Assembly: GCA_047975265.1 (NCBI GenBank)
Contig: JBKEDE010000011.1
Location: 186,001 to 250,000, forward strand
Length of the DNA: 64,000 bases
Direction of reading: 5' to 3'
From: UJ101 sp047975265
Lineage (GTDB): Bacteria > Bacteroidota > Bacteroidia > Flavobacteriales > UJ101
Below are positions 1-8,560 of the stretch, one piece after another. A program made the translations under genes and the position numbers. The number at the start of each line of letters is the position of its first letter. Within the stretch, counting starts at the first letter, position 1. The notes beneath the pieces are model-generated. The model ran no database searches, was not told the origin of the DNA, and was given only the letters and a program-made list of their open reading frames with translations.

Positions 1-92
1 TGAACAGATAAGTTATTGACTATAAACCTACTGTAATTTCCCAGTCCGGTAAAGTTATTTGTTATTCGTTTGGCATCGTATGCTATTTTCAT
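1..92 (-). CDS. Glycosyltransferase, GT4-like, N-terminal fragment (cut by window edge)
   Basis: Only the first 30 codons are inside the window. The minus strand from 92 reads MKIAYDAKRITNNF followed by TGLGNYSRF, a typical opening of GT4-family glycosyltransferases: a beta strand, then a Gly-rich loop contacting the nucleotide sugar. An in-frame ATG at 101 would add three residues (MPN). It is divergent from the glycosyltransferase at 209 and belongs to the same polysaccharide cluster. The donor and acceptor cannot be told from this fragment. Confidence 0.7.
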   Translation of the reverse strand, partial: MKIAYDAKRITNNFTGLGNYSRFIVNNLSV

Positions 93-208
93 ATTGGGCA
101 TTAAATTGTAAAGGTACTATTTCTTGATGAGATTTTACTAATCTAAGAATCTAAACCAATTGCGAAAAAAAACGTATTTTTGGATTTAAAATTAAAATTA
201 TATTAAAA
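93..208. promoter_or_regulatory. Divergent promoter region between two glycosyltransferase genes
   Basis: On the plus strand TATTTTTG at 175-182 fits the Bacteroidota -7 consensus TAnnTTTG and lies 27 bases before the TTG start at 209. On the minus strand TACCTTTA (complement of 109-116) is a one-mismatch match serving the gene starting at 92. Neither has a well-spaced TTG -33 element, so the assignments are tentative. Confidence 0.4.
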
Positions 209-964
209 TTGAACTTATCCGTTGCAATTATTACTCACAACGAAGAAAGAATCATTAGAAAAACGCTTGAATCAATACATGATATTGCTGATGAGGTAGT
301 TATAGTTGATAGTTATTCAACGGATAAAACGGAAGAGGTTTGTAAACAATTTTCTAAAGTAAAGTTCGTTCGGCGAAAATTTGATGGTTTTGGTACTCAA
401 AAAAATTATACTATAAACCTATGTTCAGGTAAGTGGATTCTTTTTATTGATGCAGACGAAATTATTGACAACCGCCTGCAACAATCCATATCTGAAATTA
501 TTAAAGATGATCATCCTGATTTCAAAGTATATAATTTAGCATTACACAATGTTGTTCTTGGTAAAATTATTAAGCACGGTGGTTGGGGCAAAATTTTTAG
601 AGAAAGGCTTTTTATGAATGGTGTTGCTAAATATTCTAATGATATTGTACATGAATTCCTTATAACGAATGAAGAAAAAGGTGTTCTTAAAGGAAAAGTT
701 TTTCACTACACCTATAAAGATATTAAGCATCATATTGGTAAAACCAATGATTATACGACTTTAATGGCCAAGAAGATGTTTGACAACGGAAAAAAATCAT
801 CCTTTTTAAAAATCTATCTAAAACCTAAATTTGACTTTTTCAAAACCTTCATATTACGTTTGGGCTTCTTAGATGGTTTTGTAGGATACTACATTGCAAA
901 AACGGGTGCTTTTTATACATTCTTAAAATACACTAAACTTTACGAACTATCTAAAAACAAATGA
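209..964 (+). CDS. GT2 family glycosyltransferase (WaaE/KdtX-like)
   Basis: The 251-residue protein has a GT-A fold start (NLSVAIITHNEE), the early Asp motif VIVDSYSTDKT and an acidic metal-binding motif FIDADEIID near residue 80. It matches the short glycosyltransferases annotated as LPS core transferases of the WaaE/KdtX type, which add a sugar to a lipid-linked acceptor at the inner face of the inner membrane. The start is TTG; no ATG gives a better N terminus. It overlaps the next gene by 4 bases (ATGA), suggesting translational coupling in a three-gene unit. The actual sugar is unknown. Confidence 0.8.
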   Translation: MNLSVAIITHNEERIIRKTLESIHDIADEVVIVDSYSTDKTEEVCKQFSKVKFVRRKFDGFGTQKNYTINLCSGKWILFIDADEIIDNRLQQSISEIIKDDHPDFKVYNLALHNVVLGKIIKHGGWGKIFRERLFMNGVAKYSNDIVHEFLITNEEKGVLKGKVFHYTYKDIKHHIGKTNDYTTLMAKKMFDNGKKSSFLKIYLKPKFDFFKTFILRLGFLDGFVGYYIAKTGAFYTFLKYTKLYELSKNK

Positions 965-1713
965 TTTACTTATTAATACTCATCACTCTATTCTTGGTTT
1001 TTTTGATATTTTATCTAAGACTGTACCTTCATTTGTTTCCTAAAAAACGGGTATTAATTCTGATGTACCACAATATTTTACCTGATTCTGATAATAAACT
1101 TACCGTTACAATTGATAAGCTGGAACAACAGTTTAAGTATTTGACTCAAAAATCGTATAACACATTATTTTTTAGTAAATTAAAAGAAAATAAAGCCTTG
1201 CAAAAGAAAATAATTTTAACCTTTGATGACGGTTATAAGAATAATCAAGAGTATCTTCTTCCTTTACTGAAAAAATATAATCTAAAAGCAACTATTTTTC
1301 TACCTACGGGACGGATAGGTGTTGATGATGATAAAATGACATTCTCAGAACTGAAAGAACTAGATACAAATCACATTGAATTGGCTTTACACTCACATGA
1401 TCATCCTGATTATACAAAGATGTCTGAGAAGGAAATAGAACAGGATTTAATTAAGAATATCACCTGTTTAGAAAAGAATAAAATCCCATTCACTAAAGTA
1501 CTTGCATATCCTTATGGCAAATATAAAAAGAAAGACCCTGATTTTTTCAAGACAATTGAAAAATGCGGAATAGACCTTGCTTTAAGAATCGGAAATAAGA
1601 TTGAATCATATCCGTTTCGTAATAAATATGAAGTAAACCGAATTGGGATTAAAGGTGGTGATACTATGCTAAAATTCAAATTACGACTTTTTTTTGGAAA
1701 GTTGAAGTTTTAA
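961..1713 (+). CDS. Polysaccharide deacetylase (NodB homology domain), membrane anchored
   Basis: 250 residues with one N-terminal transmembrane segment (about residues 1-22), then a NodB/CE4 domain. Visible motifs are LILMYHNI, the metal and catalytic motif LTFDDGYKNN near residue 86, and HSHDHPDY near residue 143, giving the Asp-His-His metal site of carbohydrate esterase family 4. Such enzymes remove N- or O-acetyl groups from surface glycans. It is coupled to the upstream glycosyltransferase by a 4-base overlap and followed after 5 bases by another glycosyltransferase. Tailoring of an exported polysaccharide or LPS is the likely role (inference). Confidence 0.85.
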   Translation: MIYLLILITLFLVFLIFYLRLYLHLFPKKRVLILMYHNILPDSDNKLTVTIDKLEQQFKYLTQKSYNTLFFSKLKENKALQKKIILTFDDGYKNNQEYLLPLLKKYNLKATIFLPTGRIGVDDDKMTFSELKELDTNHIELALHSHDHPDYTKMSEKEIEQDLIKNITCLEKNKIPFTKVLAYPYGKYKKKDPDFFKTIEKCGIDLALRIGNKIESYPFRNKYEVNRIGIKGGDTMLKFKLRLFFGKLKF

Positions 1714-1718
1714 TGTAA

Positions 1719-2780
1719 ATGAAGAGAATACTTGTAAATATCTATAAAATAAAGGAGTTATACTCGGGCTTGGGGCAATTTTCAATTAACTTCGCCAACG
1801 AGTTATGCAAACAGTTACCTGAAGACTGGTCAGTTGATTTTTTAGTTCCTCAAGGTTCTGATATTCATTTTGATCATCCAAGTATTCGAACTGTTAAGAG
1901 TAATTTTGTTAGAAGACATTTACCTTTTCTAAATGAAAAATATAATCTTTGGCACAACCTTTATCAGACATCAGATTTTCAGCCAAATAAGAATACGCCT
2001 CTTTTAATGACTGTACATGACCTGAATTTTCTTTATGAGAAATCAGGATGGAAAGCAAATCAATACCTAAGAAAAATTCAAAAAGCAGTCAATAGAGCTG
2101 ATTATTTATCTGCTATTTCTGATTTTGCTATTTCTGACATAAAATCTCATATCAATATTAATAACAAATCAATACATAGAATATACAACGGTATTGATTT
2201 TGGAGAAATGGTGCAGAGTGTAAAACCAGAGTTTATAGATGATAAGCAAGCATTTTTTTTTACGATTGGTTATCTTACTCCTAAAAAAAACTCACATGTT
2301 TTGATACCGTTATTAACTAGTCTTAAAGACTATAAATTGATTATTGCCGGTAATAATCAATCAAAATATGCACAAAATATACAAAAAGAAATAGATAAAC
2401 TTAAACTGAATAATCGGGTTTTCATGGTGGGGAATGTTAGTGAAGAACAAAAAAAATGGTTGTATGAAAATTGTTCTGCATTTTTGTTTCCCTCTTTGGC
2501 AGAAGGATTTGGAATGCCCGTTATTGAAGCTATGCATCATGGAAAACCTGTCTTTCTCAGCAAGTGTACTTCTCTCCCTGAAATAGGAGGAGACCTCGCT
2601 TTTTATTTTGATAATTTTGAACCTAAGCATATGATTAAAGCCGTTAAAGAAGGGCTTCAACATTATAAATCAAATGAAAATGAATGGAGTTCAAAAATAA
2701 AAATTCATGCAGATAACTTTTCTTGGGAGCGATGTATTAAGCAATATCTTCAATTGTATAGTGAAATTATAAAAGATTAA
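1719..2780 (+). CDS. GT4 family glycosyltransferase
   Basis: The 353-residue protein has the GT-B fold. The N-terminal acceptor domain includes ELYSGLGQFS; the C-terminal donor domain has FTIGYLTPKKN and the GT4 EX7E motif in LAEGFGMPVIEAM near residues 261-273. It is the third gene of the plus-strand unit starting at 209. It resembles mannosyl- or rhamnosyl-transferases of LPS and O-antigen clusters, but specificity cannot be read from sequence. It converges with the minus-strand transferase at 2821, with only 40 bases between the two stops. Confidence 0.85.
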   Translation: MKRILVNIYKIKELYSGLGQFSINFANELCKQLPEDWSVDFLVPQGSDIHFDHPSIRTVKSNFVRRHLPFLNEKYNLWHNLYQTSDFQPNKNTPLLMTVHDLNFLYEKSGWKANQYLRKIQKAVNRADYLSAISDFAISDIKSHININNKSIHRIYNGIDFGEMVQSVKPEFIDDKQAFFFTIGYLTPKKNSHVLIPLLTSLKDYKLIIAGNNQSKYAQNIQKEIDKLKLNNRVFMVGNVSEEQKKWLYENCSAFLFPSLAEGFGMPVIEAMHHGKPVFLSKCTSLPEIGGDLAFYFDNFEPKHMIKAVKEGLQHYKSNENEWSSKIKIHADNFSWERCIKQYLQLYSEIIKD

Positions 2781-2820
2781 GGACTAAATAATTAAGTAGC
2801 TTTAAATTCCTAATCTCAAG

Positions 2821-3618
2821 CTATTCACCAATATATTTTATTCCATTGATACATTTAATCTCGTTTTGCGTTATTTTTTCTTCCAAAATTCTTCGATTCC
2901 CTTCAGTGCCTTCTTCAACATACCATCTGTCATGGTACAAATGATATACAATAGCCATATTCTTTACAGATTTTCTACGTATTCCATGAGCTATAAGACG
3001 CCATTCAATATCTGTATCTTCACCCAAACAAGCATATTTATAATCTTCGTCAAATCCATTGATTTCAATAAGAGATTTTTTATGACATCCCCAATTCCTG
3101 CCTACTAATCCTTTCGTTTTTAGTGATAAATGAAAATATGGAAAATAAATGCCATCTTTCATTTTTTTAGATTTTGAAAATAGTAATTTATAAAAATTTA
3201 GTATGCCTAAATCCTGACAATCCTTTATTTCTTCTGTTGTATCTTTGTCTAACATTACAGCTCTTCCTACGCAGAAACTTTCTTTGTCAATACACCGTAT
3301 ATACTGTTTTACAAAATGCTTGTGAGGAATACAATCACCATCAATAAAAGCTATTTTCTCTGTATTTGCTCTAATGATGGACTTGTTAAGCATTGAATTT
3401 TTCTTAAATCCAGTGTCTTCTTCTTGATTTAGATGAATAATTGAAAAGTTTAATTTTGGTTTTATCTCTTGGATGTATTTGATAGTTTCATCATTATTAT
3501 CATCCTCTGATAAAATAACTTCAAAATCTATGCAACTTTGGTTATTCAATGCTTTTAAGATGATCTTGAGATTATTGAGAGATTTGTAATACGATATAAT
3601 TACGGTAAGTCCCAGCAT
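2821..3618 (-). CDS. GT2 glycosyltransferase with C-terminal galactosyltransferase-type domain
   Basis: 265 residues. The N terminus LTVIISYYKS and EVILSEDDNNDET give the GT-A nucleotide-sugar fold, and FIDGDCIPH is the DXD-type motif. The C-terminal part, GRNWGCHKKSLIEING followed by FDEDY and GEDTDIEWRL, matches the Glyco_transf_7C / N-terminal galactosyltransferase domain, in which the ED pair is catalytic. A 268-base A+T-rich gap without recognisable genes separates it from the next minus-strand gene upstream (3887). Specificity is unknown. Confidence 0.82.
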   Translation of the reverse strand: MLGLTVIISYYKSLNNLKIILKALNNQSCIDFEVILSEDDNNDETIKYIQEIKPKLNFSIIHLNQEEDTGFKKNSMLNKSIIRANTEKIAFIDGDCIPHKHFVKQYIRCIDKESFCVGRAVMLDKDTTEEIKDCQDLGILNFYKLLFSKSKKMKDGIYFPYFHLSLKTKGLVGRNWGCHKKSLIEINGFDEDYKYACLGEDTDIEWRLIAHGIRRKSVKNMAIVYHLYHDRWYVEEGTEGNRRILEEKITQNEIKCINGIKYIGE

Positions 3619-3886
3619 AAATTTATTAGGTTTAATAACTACTTATAAATTAAAATTTAAAAAAATACAGGCTAATGATAACAGGAAAAACCTATTATTA
3701 AAATACTTATTATTTCAAATATAATACATTACTTCAAATAATATATATTAAAATAACAAAAAGTAGAGACGAGATTTTCCTATTTTTCAAATATTCCATT
3801 CTTTTGACTCATAGTTTTGCTTTTTAGAAAAGCATTTTTTACATCTTATTTTATTTTTCTTTTTTTGCTAAAACTATCTACGATAC

Positions 3887-4816
3887 TCAAAATAAAAAAT
3901 TGGATTGGGAATTTTTTTTCATGACTTTTTGGTGATGATTAAAAAGAACTTCACTTTTTCTAACGATTTCTTTAGATATTAGAGCGTTTTTATTATTGAT
4001 TTTTGTTGATAAGGTTTGGTGTTTGGTATAACTTTGACTTAATCTTTTCAAAAATTTCTTGTACTGAAAAAAAGTTTTTTTCTCCGAAAATAAACTGAAA
4101 AGACTAAGTAGTCTCTTCTTTGTTGCATCATTATTTGTGTATGTTACACCTCCAACTTGTTGATTATTACGGACTCTATACTGAAAAAGTTTTTCATGAA
4201 TCATCATGAATCTTTTTTCATGAGCAGAAATCAAAGCAATCCATTCGTCATGATAAAAACCTTCTTTCGTTGGAATGGGCAAAATCTTTTCTCTGACGTG
4301 ACTTCTAAAAGCCATTCCAGCTCCGGTTGCAATATTCTCAATAAAAGCGATGATATCAAGAAAATTCACTTCTATGTAATGATCAATTAATAATTTAGGA
4401 ATACTCCATTTTGTAAAATGACAATTAAGCAGTTTTCCTTTTTCATTCATGATTGTTCCATCACTACAAATAACATCCATTTCGGGATAGCTTTCAAAAT
4501 AATTAACAACGGTTTTTACTTTAATTTTTTCCCAAATATCGTCTTGGTCGCTAAGAAAAATAATTTTATTAGAACAGAGTGCTATTGCTTTTTCAAAGTT
4601 TTTTGTACTCTGTAGCGTTTTTTCATTTTGATAAATTCTAAAAATATAAGGAAACTTTTCTTTATAATTTTTTAAAATTTTTAATGTTGAATCTGTAGAT
4701 CCGTCATCGCATACAACAATTTCATCAACCGATTTTGTTTGGTTAAGAATGGAGTCTAATTGTTCTTTTATGAATTGTTCTCCGTTGTATGTACAAATGG
4801 CTACCGATGTTTTCAT
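3887..4816 (-). CDS. GT2 family glycosyltransferase (rhamnosyltransferase-like)
   Basis: 309 residues starting MKTSVAICTYNGEQFI, with VVCDDGSTDSTL and the QDD metal motif in IIFLSDQDDIWE, characteristic of the RfbF/WbbL-like rhamnosyltransferase subgroup of GT2. A conserved YHDEWIAL follows in the second half. The gene overlaps the upstream gene at 4813 by 4 bases, so the two are probably co-translated. The C-terminal 50 residues are Lys/Ser/Asn rich and look poorly conserved. Membrane-associated assembly of a surface polysaccharide is the likely role. Confidence 0.83.
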   Translation of the reverse strand: MKTSVAICTYNGEQFIKEQLDSILNQTKSVDEIVVCDDGSTDSTLKILKNYKEKFPYIFRIYQNEKTLQSTKNFEKAIALCSNKIIFLSDQDDIWEKIKVKTVVNYFESYPEMDVICSDGTIMNEKGKLLNCHFTKWSIPKLLIDHYIEVNFLDIIAFIENIATGAGMAFRSHVREKILPIPTKEGFYHDEWIALISAHEKRFMMIHEKLFQYRVRNNQQVGGVTYTNNDATKKRLLSLFSLFSEKKTFFQYKKFLKRLSQSYTKHQTLSTKINNKNALISKEIVRKSEVLFNHHQKVMKKNSQSNFLF

Positions 4817-5787
4817 TCTATATCAAAAACTGTTTTTACCCAATTATCAAGAGTGTATTGATAATAGATTTCTTTGGAAAGTTTTTGATAATCAGACTCA
4901 AAAAAATATTTTTCTAGATTTCTGAAATCATCATTCAGAATAAGAATGTTTTCAGAGTTGTAAAAATTATAATTTTTTATGGCAGAATTATCGGTTATTA
5001 TCTTTTTTTCCAAAGCCATTGCTTCAAAAATACGAAAGCTAAGTCCTTCTTGATGTTCTCGTTGCAAATCCAACATCACTTTTGTATTTTTATAGTAATT
5101 TGGTAAAGACTTTTGAGGAATATTTTTTAATCTAAACTTTAAAATTCCCCTGTTTTTTCTATTAAAAAGTTGAAAGATTTGATTCTTCCAACTTTTCTTT
5201 CCAGCGATGATTGTTTCAAATTTAATGGACAGAGGATTCAGTTTTTCAATTAAAAAATCTAGTCTTTTCAATCGCGTTTTTTCATAGGAAGTAATATAAA
5301 AAAGGTCAAATTTTGGGTGTTGTTTTTCTACCGGAAGATAGGATAAATAATTGTAATTGGTAATCTTACAAAATCCAAATTTTTTTACATCTTCATCATC
5401 AAAAGAAAAAACGGTATCAAAGAAATGTAAAAGGTGCTTGGATGGATTTCTTAATACACTATCATAAAGATAAGCAATATTTTTTTTAGTGTAGTTTCGT
5501 ATTTCACGATGTACTTTTTCTTCAATTACTTCAGGACTAATTACCAAAATTTGATCTTGTTTTCCTATTTTTTTTAGTGATTCGATGATGAAATCTTGTC
5601 TTTTTATGTCTTTGATATTTTTTCCCAAAAAAATTTTACTACATGTATTTTTTAACCTTGCTATAAAATTTTTATGCGTAAAAGCCCCAATATTGATATG
5701 GTAAGCGTCGATCCCTTTTTCCTTAAGTTTTTCAACAATATACTTGTCATAATGCCAAAAATCATAACTAATTAAACAGATTTTCAT
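4813..5787 (-). CDS. GT-B fold glycosyltransferase-like protein (CgeB/GT1-like)
   Basis: 324 residues. MKICLISYDFWHYDKYI is a Rossmann-like opening. A C-terminal LSFRIFEAMALEKKIIT has the E...E spacing of the donor-site motif in GT4/CgeB-like enzymes, preceded by YKNTKVMLDLQ. The pattern suggests a divergent glycosyltransferase; the substrate is unknown. It is the first gene of a two-gene minus-strand unit. A TACTTTTG box (complement of 5793-5800) lies only about 6 bases before the start codon, so the mRNA would have a very short leader if this promoter is used. Confidence 0.65.
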   Translation of the reverse strand: MKICLISYDFWHYDKYIVEKLKEKGIDAYHINIGAFTHKNFIARLKNTCSKIFLGKNIKDIKRQDFIIESLKKIGKQDQILVISPEVIEEKVHREIRNYTKKNIAYLYDSVLRNPSKHLLHFFDTVFSFDDEDVKKFGFCKITNYNYLSYLPVEKQHPKFDLFYITSYEKTRLKRLDFLIEKLNPLSIKFETIIAGKKSWKNQIFQLFNRKNRGILKFRLKNIPQKSLPNYYKNTKVMLDLQREHQEGLSFRIFEAMALEKKIITDNSAIKNYNFYNSENILILNDDFRNLEKYFFESDYQKLSKEIYYQYTLDNWVKTVFDIE

Positions 5788-5819
5788 AAAAACAAAAGTA
5801 AAAGTTTTATAGTTAAAAT

Positions 5820-5855
5820 AAAAGTAAATGTATCAAAATTGATACATTTACTTTT
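5820..5855. repeat. Perfect 17-bp inverted repeat upstream of glycosyltransferase gene
   Basis: The arm AAAAGTAAATGTATCAA (5820-5836) is followed after two bases by its exact reverse complement (5839-5855). It lies 33 bases upstream of the start at 5787. It contains a GTATC/GATAC palindrome that could be an operator, and T-runs on both strands that could make a bidirectional terminator. I see nothing else recognisable in the rest of the gap 5788-6098. Confidence 0.6.
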
Positions 5856-6098
5856 GTTACAGATTTATAAACATGAAAATTATAATGAAAAATATCTGAA
5901 TATTCAAGACTGTATCAAGTTGCTAAGTAACAAGATTAACATCTTTGGACATCTTACATTTCCATTCTACTTAAACTTAAAAACAAACTCAAAAAACTAT
6001 TAAAAATACCTTTTATTTAAGTTACATCTTATTAGCAAAGCTTTCCTAAGATGAACGCCTTGTTTTTTTGAGTAAATAAGAGCTTAATAGTATTTTGT

Positions 6099-6106
6099 TA
6101 TATTTG
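6099..6106 (+). promoter_or_regulatory. -7 promoter element TATATTTG
   Basis: An exact match to TAnnTTTG ends 18 bases before the ATG at 6125. It places the transcript start downstream of the longer in-frame start at 6095 and so favours 6125, which also gives a clean signal peptide. No well-spaced TTG -33 box is seen. Confidence 0.55.
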
Positions 6107-6124
6107 CTAAAAATATCATTTAGA

Positions 6125-6619
6125 ATGAAAAAGTTAATTCTACCCGTATTACTATTTGGTAATTTCTTAGGAGCTCAACTTTTTATAGGGCGGTTAGACA
6201 AAAAAGTTCAAGTTGGGGTTAATCTCCAAAATAAAGCAAAAGGTATTGTGTTATCTTATGATAAAGGAATGGGGTCTAATTTTTCTTTAGGAATTGTAGC
6301 GGGTTATTTAATTGATGTAAAAGAATGGTCGGGTAAAAAGGCTGATTTTGTTGATCGGTTTAACATACAAGGTCGAGCCAATGCCAACATTGCTGAGGTC
6401 TTCGGTATTGAAGATATTGTTGATCTTTATCCGGGGTTAAATATAAATCTAAAAAACTTTGGGGCTCACTTCGGAATTCGGTATTTTCTTACTAAAGGAT
6501 TCGGGGTTTACAGCGAATTTCAACTTCCGATAGTACATTATGATAATCACATAACAGATGTTGAAAATTATAATAATCAATTTAACTTTTCCATAGGAAC
6601 AAGCTTTTATTTAGACTAA
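6125..6619 (+). CDS. Small secreted or outer-membrane beta-barrel-like protein, function unknown
   Basis: 164 residues. MKKLILPVLLFGNFLGAQ is a signal peptide with probable cleavage after GAQ. The remainder alternates short hydrophobic and Gly/Asn-rich stretches (LSLGIVAGYLI, FGAHFGIRYFL, FSIGTSFYLD) and ends in an aromatic-containing strand, as in small outer-membrane beta-barrels of Bacteroidota. No named family is recognised. Its stop shares one base with the start of the PhnA-like gene, so the two are probably co-transcribed, although they have no obvious functional link. Confidence 0.7.
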   Translation: MKKLILPVLLFGNFLGAQLFIGRLDKKVQVGVNLQNKAKGIVLSYDKGMGSNFSLGIVAGYLIDVKEWSGKKADFVDRFNIQGRANANIAEVFGIEDIVDLYPGLNINLKNFGAHFGIRYFLTKGFGVYSEFQLPIVHYDNHITDVENYNNQFNFSIGTSFYLD

Positions 6620-7188
6620 TGAGTATAATAGAAAAAAAATTAAAAGATCGCAGCAATTCTATATGTGAATTGTGTAATCACGAACATGATTTACAAGTTT
6701 ATACCGTATCCCCTCACAAAGAAGATAGTTTAGAACATTCTGTTTTAATTTGTAAAAACTGTCTTACTCAAATAGAAAATCCTGAAACGACAGACACAAA
6801 CCATTGGCATTGTTTGTCAAACAGCATGTGGAGTGAAATTCTACCTGTTCAGATTATTTCTTGGAGAATGCTAACCCGCCTAAAAAAATACGATTTACTG
6901 GATATGATGTATCTCAATGAAGAGACTTTGAAATGGGCAAAAATTGAAGAAAATAACCCCGGTGAAGAAACCATTATTCACAAAGACAGCAACGGAAACA
7001 TTCTAAACGATGGAAACTCCGTTGTTTTAATAAAAGATTTAGATGTAAAAGGAGCTAACTTTACGGCTAAACGTGGCACACCTGTTCATAATATTAAATT
7101 AGTTTGGGATAATGCCTACCAAATTGAGGGTCGTATTGACGGACAACAAATTGTTATTTTAACTCAATATGTTAAAAAAACAAAATAA
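6619..7188 (+). CDS. PhnA domain protein
   Basis: 189 residues. The N-terminal zinc-ribbon-like half has CELCNHEHDL and CKNCLTQI, two CxxC pairs. The C-terminal PhnA domain has the recurring sequence DSNGNILNDGNSV, VLIKDLDVKG, RGTPVHNIKL and GRIDGQQIVILT. Despite the name, PhnA proteins are not established phosphonate hydrolases and their function is unclear. It starts on the last base of the previous stop codon (TAATG). Confidence 0.88.
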   Translation: MSIIEKKLKDRSNSICELCNHEHDLQVYTVSPHKEDSLEHSVLICKNCLTQIENPETTDTNHWHCLSNSMWSEILPVQIISWRMLTRLKKYDLLDMMYLNEETLKWAKIEENNPGEETIIHKDSNGNILNDGNSVVLIKDLDVKGANFTAKRGTPVHNIKLVWDNAYQIEGRIDGQQIVILTQYVKKTK

Positions 7189-7288
7189 TCATTCACTTTT
7201 TACTTAAATTTTCATTTCGTCGTAAGAAACATTCCAAACATCGAATAGATTTATCATTTAATAGATTTTTTATTCTTTTTTTAAACAA

Positions 7289-7436
7289 TATATTTGAAAT
7301 TTGTCTCAGAATATTTGGTTTTAAGGTTATGAGACCATATTATAAGCGACTTGAAGAACAACACGCGGAGACAACTTTAACTATTAAATTGAACACACAT
7401 TTAAAAACCTGTTGGAAATTTCCAACAGGTTTTTTT
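7289..7436 (+). ncRNA. Candidate small RNA with its own promoter and terminator
   Basis: TATATTTG at 7289-7296 is an exact -7 box. Soon after it the arms GTCTCA (7303-7308) and TGAGAC (7330-7335) can form a 5' hairpin. The transcript would end at the strong terminator 7404-7436, giving about 130 nt. A reading frame from ATG at 7329 runs straight through the terminator hairpin, so it is unlikely to be a gene. The call is an inference from promoter plus terminator; no RNA family was recognised. Confidence 0.35.
7404..7436 (+). terminator. Strong intrinsic terminator
   Basis: A perfect palindrome: AAAACCTGTTGGAAA (7404-7418) and its reverse complement (7419-7433), folding as CCTGTTGG / CCAACAGG around a six-base loop and followed by a T-run to 7436. 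It could end the PhnA transcript or the candidate small RNA. Confidence 0.8.
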
Positions 7437-7437
7437 C

Positions 7438-7560
7438 TTATTTTTTCCAAAAAGATTTCGCATATGCTCCTCTTGCATCTTTATCCCCTTTTGCTACCAT
7501 TTGGGTAGATAAAAAATTAGCTCGTTTTAATAGAGAATAAACACCATTTGGAATATAAAA
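7438..7560 (-). pseudogene. C-terminal gene fragment, family not recognised
   Basis: The minus strand encodes a protein-like tail, IPNGVYSLLKRANFLSTQ then MVAKGDKDARGAYAKSFWKK, ending at TAA (7438-7440). It is closed upstream by an in-frame TGA (7561-7563) and has no start codon of its own. It abuts the transposase remnant at 7597, so it is probably the leftover 3' end of a gene disrupted by insertion and deletion. I do not recognise the family. Confidence 0.4.
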
Positions 7561-7596
7561 TCAAAAAAGTCAACTATTTAATGTAACATTATGGAG

Positions 7597-7930
7597 TTAT
7601 GAGTTACTTATCGAACTCATTTTAACTTTTAGTAAGATAAGAGCAAAGGCTGAATAATGCCAACTTAACCAGCAAGAATCTAAATAATCAAACCGAACCG
7701 AAAGCGTCCTAAAACTGTCCAACCAGGCAAAAGCACGTTCGTTGACAAATCTTTGATTGTAAATATCTTGGTTAAAAAACCACTTTTTCCCTCTTTTGTT
7801 TTTTTTCTATTACGCTTGTTTTCAACAATATTGGCAAACATCTTTCTTCGGTGGATGACTCGCCTAAGTTTCTTGGAATCAAATCCTTTACCTGCGTTTT
7901 GGACACTAATAAAATAACGAAATACACCTT
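7597..7930 (-). pseudogene. Degraded IS5/IS4-type DDE transposase, C-terminal part
   Basis: On the minus strand one frame reads YFISVQNAGKGFDSKKLRR, RKMFANIVENKRNRKK, and after a frameshift near 7771-7789 a second frame reads NQRFVNERAFAWLDSFRTL, VRFDYLDSCWLSWHY, ending at 7597. The segments NAGKGFDS and ERxxAWLDSFRxL are hallmarks of the C-terminal half of DDE_Tnp_1 transposases of the IS5 group. The N-terminal half is missing and there is an in-frame stop upstream of 7920. No intact terminal inverted repeats were found, so it is an old, immobile remnant. Confidence 0.8.
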
Positions 7931-8019
7931 ACAACAAAGTACAGAGAATCCAAACTACTCTTTTATATTAAATTAAAGTTAAGTTAGTTAAAAGTATAGG
8001 TTAAAAGAATGCAATTAAA

Positions 8020-8027
8020 TATCTTTG
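8020..8027 (+). promoter_or_regulatory. -7 promoter element TATCTTTG for tpx
   Basis: An exact TAnnTTTG box 26 bases before the ATG at 8054. It excludes the in-frame ATG at 8009, which would lie upstream of the transcript start, and supports the shorter protein. Confidence 0.6.
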
Positions 8028-8053
8028 TTTCTTTAAATTTTCAACTAAAAATT

Positions 8054-8554
8054 ATGGCTGTAATTACATTAGGAGGTAATGAAATAACTACGTCAGGAAA
8101 TTTACCTGAAATTGGACATAAAGCTCCTGAATTTGTTTTGACAAAAGGAGATTTATCCGATATTAGATTATCGGATTATAAAGGGAAAAAAGTAGTACTA
8201 AATATTTTTCCCAGTGTTGATACAGATGTTTGTGCTGCTTCAGCCAGGCATTTTAACCAAGAAATATCAAAATTGGATAATACGGTTATTTTATGTATTT
8301 CATGTGATTTACCTTTTGCTCAAGCTCGTTTTTGTGCTGCAGAAGGAATTGATCGAGTAGAAATGTTATCTGAGTTTAAAAACCGGAATTTTTCAGAAGC
8401 CTATCAAGTTCAAATAACCTCAGGACCTTTGAGCGGATTACACTCGCGGGCAATCGTCATAATGGATGAAGAAGGCATTGTGCAATATACGGAACAAGTT
8501 TCTGAAATAAAAGATGAACCAAATTATAAAAAAGCACTAGCGGCAGTGAAATAG
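8054..8554 (+). CDS. tpx: Thiol peroxidase (atypical 2-Cys peroxiredoxin)
   Basis: 166 residues, the usual Tpx length. It reduces hydrogen and alkyl peroxides in the cytoplasm using thioredoxin. The peroxidatic Cys60 lies in SVDTDVCAASARHFN and the resolving Cys94 in LPFAQARFC, matching the C61/C95 pair of E. coli Tpx. The N-terminal beta hairpin AVITLGGNEI is also typical. The start was chosen from the conserved N terminus and the promoter at 8020. It is a single-gene unit closed by a terminator at 8561. Confidence 0.95.
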   Translation: MAVITLGGNEITTSGNLPEIGHKAPEFVLTKGDLSDIRLSDYKGKKVVLNIFPSVDTDVCAASARHFNQEISKLDNTVILCISCDLPFAQARFCAAEGIDRVEMLSEFKNRNFSEAYQVQITSGPLSGLHSRAIVIMDEEGIVQYTEQVSEIKDEPNYKKALAAVK

Positions 8555-8560
8555 AAGTCA

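Noticed and set aside
3818..3840. Terminator hairpin TGCTTTT/AAAAGCA with T-run
   Set aside because: It faces the plus strand, where there is no gene to terminate; on the minus strand there is no U-run, so it is probably incidental.
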